From contig NC_068362.1 of NCBI RefSeq assembly GCF_020536995.1, positions 104,132,876 to 104,196,875 of the forward strand: a DNA stretch of 64,000 nt, read 5' to 3'. The position numbers and the translations under genes are program-made. The DNA is from Dreissena polymorpha. Its lineage: Eukaryota > Mollusca > Bivalvia > Myida > Dreissenidae. This document shows, one piece after another, positions 47,301-59,300 of the stretch. Position 1 is the first letter of the stretch; each line of letters opens with the position of its first letter. The notes below the pieces were generated by a model. It was given only the letters and a program-made list of their open reading frames with translations. It did no database searches and was not told the origin of the DNA.

Positions 47301-50300
47301 ACATGGAGACTGCAGAGTCTAATCTGAGAGGACACTTTATGCACATACATATAGAGACTGCAGAGTCTAATCTGGGAGGACACTTAATGCACATACATAT
47401 AGAGACTGCAGAGTCTAATCTGAGAGGACACTTAATGCACATACATTAACCCCTGTTTTCCCAGAGCAAGTTTGTTTTAGATATTAATCATTATTAATTT
47501 TGATTCCTGTAGCCATATGATAACCAATATGGATAGCTGGAACATTCAGCTTTAGGTGTATCATTCTGTATTAATAGAAATTGTATCTGGTATTTTTGAA
47601 TTGGTGTCATAATCTTACAACATCATCAAAATTATTGTAAACATGAAGACTGAGATACATTTCTGAAAAGCATAAAATTGTATTTCATTGCCATGCACAT
47701 GTACCTGATTGTGTTTTTCAGTTTGATGATTTTCTGATTGTCGCAATCAACGGCGATGGCACTGAGAGTGAAGACTTCTTGGAGCGTAAGGCGCTCGTGT
47801 TCATGCGTCTGACTGGCTTCCTGCTGGGACCTGTCAGTGATGAGTATGACACACGGCTGATAGGCCACTTTCACAATGGAGCCTATCTCTGGGAAAACGG
47901 GGTTTAATGCATATGCATAAAGGATCGTCCCAGATTAGCCACTGCAGTCTGCACAGGCTAATCAGGGAGGATACTTTCTGCCTTAACTGGATTTTTGCTT
48001 AGAAGAGACTACTTTTAAACCAAAAATACAATACAAGTGTAAGGTGGCATCTATGATTAGCCTGTGCAGACTGCACAGGCTAATCTGGGACAACACTTGA
48101 GGCACATGCATTAAGCCTAGTTGTCCCTGAGCGAGGCTCTATTGAGACTGACTTATGCAGACTGTAATACAGTTGAGCCGTGTTCTGAGAAAACTGGGCT
48201 TAATGCATGTGCGTAAAGTGTCGTCCCAGATTAGCCTGTGCAGTCCGCACAGGCTAATCAGGGACGACACTTTCCGCTTTTATGACATTTTCGTTTAAAT
48301 GAAGTCTCTTCTCAGCAAAAATCCAATTTAACCGGAAAGTGTCGTCCCAGATAAGCCTGTGCGGACTGCACATGCTAATCTGGGACGACACTTTACGCAC
48401 ATGCATTAAGCACAGTTTTCTCAGAACACGACTCAGTTTTATACAGCTATATTTTTTTAGCTAGCATTTAGTAGGCTCTTATAACAACAAAACAGGCATT
48501 AACAATCAAAATATCTTCTTTTTTTGTTCTAAATATTTTGTGACCAGTATTACTCTCCCAGTTTGAATTGTTCATAATGGTGTTTCTTTATTAAGTATTG
48601 CAGTGACCAAGAGAGTATGTGCAACATTAAAATAAGATCAAAAATTGAAACTCTCAATATCAACACTTATCCAGGTTTTGTTGGGGAAGGGCTCATATAG
48701 TATTTATTTCCATTCTAGTTTTCTGCATACAAATGTTTATCATACAATGGTTAATATGCATGAACATGAAAAAGGTTTTAAAACCAGATATTTAATAATG
48801 ATATTTATTTTCTACTCAATTGCAGTTATGAGAAAATTGTGAATACTGTGTTAATGTTGATTTCAGATCTGAACAAGGACGTCATCACAACTTAAAAAAA
48901 ATTCATTGTACTTTATGGTTATGTTACATTAAAATTATATTTATCTTTATGCCAATTTTCTCAAAATTCAGGATAGGGCGCCCCCGTTTTATTGAGAAGT
49001 CAGAGAGATGGCACTACCTACGTATCATGATGTCCACGTGGTCTTTCCTGGCAAAGAATGAACAAGCTTTCCTTGTAGAGGTCAGTCCCCTATAGTGTGG
49101 ATTTCAACACTATATTTTGGGTTTAATGCTTCCGAAATGGTGGAGCGTTTAGTAGCCGCTTTGTTAGTCTGTCCGATTTCTAATTTGGATGGAATTGAGT
49201 TTGCATGGGTCTGAAACATATTCCCCAGAAAATAGTTTCTGTCCTTCTTTGTCCTTCTGTGCGTCCCATTTGTGTTTTCATGCAAGATCTTGGACACTTA
49301 TTATCTGAATTCAGCATCTCTATATAGTAAGCATATTATCAGAACTTTCTGGTCTAATTGTTTTCAGGGAGTATTTGCTCTTGATTGTTGAAGTTATTTT
49401 CCAATGGATTTATTGTTTCCTCTCAAGATCTCATTACGTTATGGTTTGAATTTGTTGAAACTGTATATTCACTTTCTTTTTAAGGCTTAATTATTGCACA
49501 TATTGTCATGGAATTCTACTCCATTTATTGTCTCGTGTTTGCAGGCAGTAGAGAAGCTGCACATGAACCAGATGGTGAGCGAGATGTGTGTTGACGTGCT
49601 CCGGCGCATTGTGACGCGGATGCAGGAGGCCGGGGAAACCCGTACCCAGCATGCACTGCTCCTCATCAACAGCAAACTGCTCTCACTCTACTCCAAGTAA
49701 GTTTTAGCTTTCTTGCAGTCAGACATGATTCTATGAGTAAGAGTTTTGTTGTGGTTTGACACTGCTCTTAGTAAGTAGGAGCACTGTTCTAGGCATATGA
49801 TATGTTACTCTAACAAAAATGACGTAAGTTGGGATTTCTAACATTTGGCTGCTAAAGACGCTATATTCATATTTTGCAACACAGCTTATAGCTTCCAATG
49901 GCATTTACTCATCTGATTGCAGCCAGAATGCCAGTGAGTTACAGGCCAGTGATGTGCTGTGTATCATTATCATCGTCCGCAGTCTCTTCCCCACCCACGA
50001 CAGACTGGAGGACTTGTTTGCTCAGTCTTATCGACCCATCGATGGACAGACACTTGGGTAGGTGATACAGTATTATTTGCTTCTAACAGAAACTTAATAA
50101 AGCTTTATATTAGCTGCCACAGAGCAGCTGCACTATTACAAAAAAATGAAAAACAAAAATCAAAGTTATTGTTATGGACCTGTATGTTTGTATATTGTAT
50201 CAGGGAGAAAAACTATATAAGACTTACTCTATCGTTCTAATCCAAGTTGAAAATTAACATTTTATTTATTTTCTTAGAAATTCTGTTTATAAATAATGTT

Positions 50301-53300
50301 AAATAAGTTTGAAATAAATATGTTTAAAATATTGCATAGAGAGGAGGCCAGATTGCCAGATATGTCATAGACATTTATGTTTGTGTATTGCATTGAGAGG
50401 GGGCCATATTGTTATAGACATGTATGAATGTGTATTGCATAGAGAGGAGGCCAGATTATAATAAACGTGTATGATTGTGTATTGCATTAAGAAGAGGCCA
50501 TATTGTGATAGATGCGTATGATTGTGTATTGCATAGAAAGGAGGCCAGAACGTTATAGACGTGTTTGATTGTGTATTGCATAGAGAAGAGGCCATATTGT
50601 TATAGATGTGTATGATTGTGTTGTGCATAGAGAGTAGGCCAGATTGTTATAGACGTGTATGATTGTGTATTGCATAGAGAGGAGGCCAGATTGTTATAGA
50701 AGTGTATGATTGTGTATTGCATAGAGAGGAAGCCAGATTGTTATAGATGTGTATGTTTGTGTATTGCATAGAGAAGAGGCCATATTGTTATAGACGTGTA
50801 TGATAATGTATTGCAAAGAGAAGGGGCCAGATTGTTATAGATGTGTATGTTTGTGTAATGCATAGAGAGGGGGCAAGATTGTTATAGAAGTTTATGATTG
50901 TGTATTGCATAGAGAGGAGGCCAGATTGTTATAGATATGTATGATTGTGTATTGCATAGAGAGGAGGCCATATTGTTATAGATGTGTATGATTGTGTATT
51001 GCATAGAGAGGAGGCCAAATTGTTATAGATGTGTATGTTTGTGTATTGCATACAGAGGAGGCCAGATTGTTATAGATGTGTTTGATTGTGTATTGCATAG
51101 AGAGGAGGCCAGATTGTTATAGATGTGTATGATTGTGTATTGCATAGAGTGGAGGCCAGATTGTAATAGATGTGTATGATTGTGTATTGCATAGAGTGGA
51201 GGCCAGATTGTTATAGATGTGTATGATTGTGTATTGCATAGAGAGGAGGCCAGATTGTTATAGATGTGTATGATTGTGTATTGCATAGATAAGAGGCCAG
51301 ATTGTTATAGATGTGTATGATTGTGTATTGCATAGAGAGGAGGCCAGATTGTTATAGATGTGTATGATTGTGTATTGCATAGAGTGGAGGCCAGATTGCT
51401 TTAGATCTGTATGATTGTGTATTGCATAGAGAGGAGGCCAGATTGTTATAGATGTGTATGATTGTGTATTGCATAGAGTGGAGGCCAGATTGTTATAGAT
51501 GTGTATGATTGTGTATTGCATAGAGTGGAGGCCAGATTGTTATAGATGTGTATGATTGTGTATTGCATAGAGAGGAGGCCAGATTGTTATAGATGTGTAT
51601 GATTGTGTATTGCATAGAGTGGAGGCCAGATTGTTATAGATGTGTATGATTGTGTATTGCATAGAGAGGAGGCCAGATTGTTATAGACGTGTATGATTGT
51701 GTATTGCATAGAGTGGATGCCAGATTGTTATAGATGTGTATGATTGTGTATTGCATAGAGAGGAGGCCAGATTGTTATAGATGTGTATGATTGTGTATTG
51801 CATAGAGTGGAGGCCAGATTGTTATAGATGTGTATGATTGTGTATTGCATAGAGTGGAGGCCAGATTGTTATAGATGTGTATGATTGTGTATTGCATAGA
51901 GAAGAGGCCAGATTGTTATAGATGTGTATGATTGTGTATTGCATAGAGTGGAGGCCAGATTGTTATAGATGTGTATGATTGTGTATTGCATAGAGTGGAG
52001 GCCAGATTGTTATAGATGTGTATGATTGTGTATTGCATAGAGAGGAGGCCAGATTGTTATAGACGTGTATGATTGTGTATTGCATAGAGTGGATGCCAGA
52101 TTGTTATAGATGTGTATGATTGTGTATTGCATAGAGAGGAGGCCAGATTGTTATAGATGTGTATGATTGTGTATTGCATAGAGTGGAGGCCAGATTGTTA
52201 TAGATGTGTATGATTGTGTATTGCATAGAGTGGAGGCCAGATTGTTATAGATGTGTATGATTGTGTATTGCATAGAGAAGAGGCCAGATTGTTATAGATG
52301 TGTATGATTGTGTATTGCATAGAGAAGAGGCCAGATTGTTATAGATGTGTATGATTGTGTATTGCATAGAGTGGAGGCCAGATTGTTATAGATGTGTATG
52401 ATTGTGTATTGCATAGAGAGGAGGCCAGATTGTTATAGATGTGTATGATTGTGTATTGCATAGAGTGGAGGCCAGATTGTTATAGATGTGTATGATTGTG
52501 TATTGCATAGAGAGGAGGCCAGATTGTTATAGATGTGTATGATTGTGTATTGCATAGAGAGGAGGCCAAATTGTTATAGATGTGTATGTTTGTGTATTGC
52601 ATACAGAGGAGGCCAGATTGTTATAGATGTGTTTGATTGTGTATTGCATAGAGAGGAGGCCAGATTGTTATAGATGTGTATGATTGTGTATTGCATAGAG
52701 TGGAGGCCAGATTGTAATAGATGTGTATGATTGTGTATTGCATAGAGTGGAGGCCAGATTGTTATAGATGTGTATGATTGTGTATTGCATAGAGAGGAGG
52801 CCAGATTGTTATAGATGTGTATGATTGTGTATTGCATAGATAAGAGGCCAGATTGTTATAGATGTGTATGATTGTGTATTGCATAGAGAGGAGGCCAGAT
52901 TGTTATAGATGTGTATGATTGTGTATTGCATAGAGTGGAGGCCAGATTGCTTTAGATCTGTATGATTGTGTATTGCATAGAGAGGAGGCCAGATTGTTAT
53001 AGATGTGTATGATTGTGTATTGCATAGAGTGGAGGCCAGATTGTTATAGATGTGTATGATTGTGTATTGCATAGAGTGGAGGCCAGATTGTTATAGATGT
53101 GTATGATTGTGTATTGCATAGAGAGGAGGCCAGATTGTTATAGATGTGTATGATTGTGTATTGCATAGAGTGGAGGCCAGATTGTTATAGATGTGTATGA
53201 TTGTGTATTGCATAGAGAGGAGGCCAGATTGTTATAGACGTGTATGATTGTGTATTGCATAGAGTGGATGCCAGATTGTTATAGATGTGTATGATTGTGT

Positions 53301-56300
53301 ATTGCATAGAGAGGAGGCCAGATTGTTATAGATGTGTATGATTGTGTATTGCATAGAGTGGAGGCCAGATTGTTATAGATGTGTATGATTGTGTATTGCA
53401 TAGAGTGGAGGCCAGATTGTTATAGACGTGTATGATTGTGTATTGCATAGAGTGGAGGCCAGATTGTTATAGATGTGTATGATTGTGTATTGCATAGAGA
53501 GGAGGCCAGATTGTTATAGATGTGTATGATTGTGTATTGCATAGAGAGGAGGCCAGATTGTTATAGATGTGTATGATTGTGTATTGCATAGAGAGGAGGC
53601 CAGATTGTTATAGACGTGTATGATTGTGTATTGCATAGAGTGGAGGCCAGATTGTTATAGACGTGTATGATTGTGTATTGCATAGAGTGGAGGCCAGATT
53701 GTTATAGACGTGTATGATTGTGTATTGCATAGAGTGGAGGCCAGATTGTTATAGATGTGTATGATTGTGTATTGCATAGAGAGGAGGCCAGATTGTTATA
53801 GATGTGTATGATTGTGTATTGCATAGAGAGGAGGCCAGATTGTTATAGACGTGTATGATTGTGTATTGCATAGAGTGGAGGCCAGATTGTTATAGACGTG
53901 TATGATTGTGTATTGCATAGAGTGGAGGCCAGATTGTTATAGACGTGTATGATTGTGTATTGCATAGAGTGGAGGCCATATTGTTATAGATGTGTATGAT
54001 TGTGTATTGCATAGAGTGGATGCCAGATTGTTATAGATGTGTATGATTGTGTATTGCATAGAGTGGATGCCAGATTGTTATAGATGTGTATGATTGTGTA
54101 TTGCATAGAGTGGATGCCAGATTGTTATAGATGTGTATGATTGTGTATTGCATAGAGTGGAGGCCAGATTGTTATAGACGTGTATGATTGTGTATTGCAT
54201 AGAGTGGAGGCCAGATTGTTATAGATGTGTATGATTGTGTATTGCATAGAGTGGAGGCCAGATTGTTATAGATGTGTATGATTGTGTATTGCATAGAGTG
54301 GAGGCCAGATTGTTATAGATGTGTATGATTGTGTATTGCATAGAGTGGAGGCCAGATTGTTATAGATGTGTATGATTGTGTATTGCATAGAGTGGATGCC
54401 AGATTGTTATAGATGTGTATGATTGTGTATTGCATAGAGTGGAGGCCAGATTGTTATAGATGTGTATGATTGTGTATTGCATAGAGTGGAGGCCAGATTG
54501 TTATAGATGTGTATGATTGTGTATTGCATAGAGTGGAGGCCAGATTGTTATAGATGTGTATGATTGTGTATTGCATAGAGTGGAGGCCAGATTGTTATAG
54601 ATGTGTATGATTGTGTATTGCATAGAGTGGATGCCAGATCACCAGCTGCTGTGAGACTGGGAAGGACACAACGGGAACGCTTTGTGAGTGCAGCAGAAGG
54701 GTTCAACACTGGGGAAGAGACGGAAAATGAACAAGTAATAGTTGACCTTGACCTTTGTCTGCCTTTATCTTATTGTACATCTTGACCTTTAGTATGGCAT
54801 TCATTTCTAGAACTTTACCTAAAGGTTAACATAGATTGTCTGGAAGACCTTGGTTGACTTTGACCTTGAGTAACATGTGTACTTAAAAAGAGCTCTTTGA
54901 ATAGATATTTCTGGCAGTGTGGGCGTTAACCTTTAAATAGACCATTTTAGCTTTCCTGGGTTTTTAACTTTTTGGGTGACATTGACCTTTTGATTCAAAT
55001 TTATCTTTTGTATACAGGGCCTTTACGGACTTGTTTCTCTACTTTAACCTTCAAATAAGAAAGACTGTCTGAAGACATTTAACTTTTTGCTTGAAGAACA
55101 ATCATGATTTTTTTGGTAAAAATTTGCTTATAAGTTTATTGAGACAGTTTGTTGAGAAGAGAGGCATATATTTCCTTCACTGTCCGTCCATCAGTCTGTC
55201 CACTTTATTTGGTTTACGTGCTAAAAATCAACCAGTTTTCATGTGATTGTCACCAAGCTTTCTGAACATTTTTAACCAGGTTTTCCAACGGAAAAAACTG
55301 GTTATTAAATTGGTGAATGCGGGCGGGCTGGCTGGCTGGCTGGCTGGCTGGCCGGCTGGCGGGCGGGCGGAACAAGCTTGTCCGGGCCATGACCATGTCG
55401 TTCATTGTCATATTTTAAAATCATTTGGCACATTTGTTCACCATCATTGGACGGTGTGTCGCGCGAAAAAATTACGTGGATATCTCCAAGGTCAAGGTCA
55501 CACTTTGAGTTCAAAGGTCAAAATTGGCAATAAATGAGCTTGTCTGGGCCATAACTATGTCATTCATTGTGAGATTTTACAATTATTTGGCACATTTGTT
55601 CACCATCATGGAACGGTGTGTCGCACGAAAGAATCACGTCAATATCTCCAATGTCAAGGTCACCACAACTTAAAATAGATTTATTTTGAAACAAACTTAC
55701 AAAGGGGGTTAATTTTGTTTGTTCATTTCAAAAGTTCAGTTTGAGTTGTCTCCCTTAATCAGATTTTTTTTCACAATGAAAACCTGGTTTTGTGACAATT
55801 TTGTCCCTTGTTTTAGCATAGGATTAAGGCCATGTTGATTTAACAGCCAAATCTCACCAGGAACTCTGTAGTGACAGCTGTTTGTCCATCAAGATGTCCC
55901 TCAGAAAATTCCTGTCCTGATAGCTAGAAAACCATAACTTTGCCATTTACGTATGGAATTTTTAACATCTTGACACAAATGTAAACCATCATAAGTGAAT
56001 GTGTTGCATTTAACACCCATATCTTTACTTCATAAGTGATATATGGAGGTATCCCTGTCATTTGAACAAATGGCGTGTTAACCCTTTCTCCCATAAGAAG
56101 CAAAGTGGAAATGGCTTTTGCAACCAGCATAAAACCAGAACAGCCAGCAAGTCACTTGCTGTCTGTTCAGGTTTTATGCTGTTTGCTGCTCATCAGTATC
56201 TAAGGGTTGGAAATAAAGCCTTTAAAACTTGAATTTAGTAATTAAAGTTAATTTAACTGTCAAATGCGTCAAAATACATATCTAAATGGTAAATGGTTAA

Positions 56301-59300
56301 TAGGTACAGGTATTTCAATTTCAGTAGTCATTTATTTGGACATCATGGCAAACATGACATTGTGTCTGTTTGCTGTATTATATTCTTATATTATTATATT
56401 ATAAATTAGAAGATGTTTTTTAAACAAAACAAAAAAGCAAATAATTAATACGAAATGTTCACCCATATTCTTTGTTTTTAGACATGAATGAGTTTACAAA
56501 TTCACAGTAAATAACTTTTAAATTAATAATTCATTCAGACATATAATTTGTAAGAGATACACATAAAATGGATGCTATTTCGTTTTTATTTCTACAAACA
56601 AAACTATAATGTGCACATTTTAGAGATGTAATTTTAGACAAATGTCCAATGACAATTTCAAGAGGAAGGAAAAGATGTCAAGTGTTATGATCTCTGTTGA
56701 AGTATTACTCTGCAATGGAAGGAAAAAGCAAGGAGGAAATGGAAGACCAAGGCAAAAAAGAGAGTGTTTTGTCACTGGATCGACTTCTGCTTGAAGACTC
56801 TGACTCGGGTAAACTTAGAAGTTTCTCAGAGAAGTGTGTCGTAGTTGTTCTGTCAAATATGTTGCTTACTTTTATTATATTTCCTAATAAATGATGCTAG
56901 AAATGAAAACTGATAAAAAGATTGCATACTGTAAAAAAATGAAATAAATAATATAATGAATTATGAATTGATAATACATTAGTGTCAAAATTGTGAAATT
57001 ACCTAATGTGATTTACTCTATTGCTTTAATACATGTGTGTATAATAAATGTAGTTAATCAACTTGTTTTATTGATTAATAGAATTATTTGTCTACAATCA
57101 AGGTATTCAAATTTCTCCTCTCTGACCAGATTTTCATATTTCAGGAGCCTCCACCCCCTACCCAGAAGTCTCTGATATATATTTAACACCGACCACTTGC
57201 CCTGCCATCATGCATGACAGAATGGGTATGTCTGCTCGTCCAGGAAGTGGGTCAGGGTGGAGTGCCCAGGGGTCATCCCCGGCCCCCAGTCCTGAGGCAG
57301 GCACAGGTTTATTTCGACCCAGGAGTCACACTGCGGGCGAGGTGGAAGGTCATAGCTTGGAGAGCAAGGCCACTGGTGGCACTCAAATGGGAAACGTGAA
57401 AAGTAGCAGTTTTGGAGAACTGAAAAAGAAAGGTATGGATGATAAGGTCTTTAGGTCTACATCAGGCCTGTATACATTATTTTTAATTTCAATTCAATTT
57501 CTTTGTATATTTGAGCCATGCTCTGTTGAAAGGGGGTTTAATGCATGTGTGTTAAGTGTAGTCCCATATAAGCCAGTGCAGTCTGCACAGGCTAATCAAG
57601 GACCCAGTGCAGTCTGCACAGGCTAATCAAGGACCCAGTGCAGTCTGCACAGGCTAATCAAGGACCCAGTGCAGTCTGCACAGGCTAATCAAGGACCCAG
57701 TGCAGTCTGCACAGGCTAATCAAGGACCCAGTGCAGTCTGCACAGGCTAATCAAGGACCCAGTGCAGTCTGCACAGGCTAATCAAGGACCCAGTGCAGTC
57801 TGCACAGGCTAATCAAGGACCCAGTGCAGTCTGCACAGGCTAATCAAGGACCCAGTGCAGTCTGCACAGGCTAATCAAGGACCCAGTGCAGTCTGCACAG
57901 GCTAATCAAGGACCCAGTGCAGTCTGCACAGGCTAATCAAGGACCCAGTGCAGTCTGCACAGGCTAATCAAGGACCCAGTGCAGTCTGTACAGGCTAATC
58001 AAGGACAACACTTTCTTTCTAAACTGGATTTGTGCTAAGAAGAGACTTTCTTTAACAGAAAATGTAATGAAAGCGGAAAATGTTGTTCCTGATTAGCCTG
58101 TGTGGACTGCACAGGCCAATCTGGGATAGCACTTAACGCACATGCATTAAACCCCTTTTTCACAGAGCATGGCCCATTTTTTTATTAAAATCGTTTAACA
58201 ACATTTAAAAAAAATTGTATTGACATGTTTAGGTTGTGTTTATTACTTTATTGTGAAATTGCTTTTTTAACGTTTTTAAATCAGATAGAACTTTTGAGTT
58301 GGAAAAGATCTTTTTTATTTCTTAAGATAGTATCATGAATATAGAATCAGGCGCCCCTATTCATTACATTACATAATTATAGAATCTTACACTCGTACTT
58401 GTTCTTAAATTAAATTGATTAATCAGGTGCAGGAATGTTGTTATTAAGCGAGCTGACTGCAAGTTAAATAATATTTGATATGAAATGAAATTGAGTGTCT
58501 TTTCTTTAACATTATTTTGAACAACAAATTTTGTTTTAATGGAAACTTGCTGATGTGTACCAAAAGTTGTGATGTCATTTCCAAAAAAATAATTATAGCG
58601 TTTAGCCAATAAACATGCTGCTGAAAATATTATTTCAAATATGTTTCATCTTTCAGATAAGGTAACTGGTTTTTTTTGTATGATTATTGCGCGCGATGAA
58701 ACACTTCATTGAAAAAATTCAGTTTGTTATGACTTTTACATTCCATGATTAAAAAAACAGAATGGCATTAGACTTTTTGACTAAGTAATCATACCTTATT
58801 TTGCAGATAGTAACAGATCTGTGTATGTGGTGCAAAAGTTTGTCACCCATTCAAGGCTTAAAGTCATTATGTACCTTTAGATCAGTTTTGCTCTTAAGGA
58901 CCACCATAGCTCTCTTATGACATATACATGTTTAAAAGGTGTTTATATTTACTTAATGATAAATACTTTATCTGGTGTTTGTTTAACCAAAAAATTTTTA
59001 CTTTTTTTTTATAATAATATTTATTATATTTGTTATGATACTTTCATTAAGCACAGATTTAGTTATGAAATCCCCTTTGGAGCCTTGTAAATACAGGCCA
59101 AGAACTGTTTCATGTTAACAGGTCTGTCCTGCAGTCAGAGATGCTTGTCAGAAAGCCGTCTGTGTGAGGATGTGGTGAAACAGGAAGTGGATGTTCCCAT
59201 CATGCCAGAGGACACAGACTATGTGAAGCAGACGGTGTTCCTGGCAACCTCCCAGTGTCGCTGGTCCCCCTGTCAGATCCACTGCCGCAGGCTGTACCCT

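Noticed and set aside
37607-47449. 3,280-codon open frame as a giant repeat protein gene
   Set aside because: It lies in an HPS1 intron, is a multiple-of-three satellite also open on the minus strand, and its variants are nearly all amino-acid changing. No start context or domain.
57574-58006. CRISPR-like array of 31-bp repeats
   Set aside because: Units are contiguous with no spacers, lie inside a MITE in an animal intron, and have no cas genes.
58656-58672. Micro-exon in HPS1 after CATCTTTCAG
   Set aside because: Only five bases before a GT, and skipping it leaves the phases of the neighbouring exons correct.
58806-58870. HPS1 exon after TTATTTTGCAG
   Set aside because: Short frame without HPS1-like residues or a convincing donor; neighbours join in phase without it.
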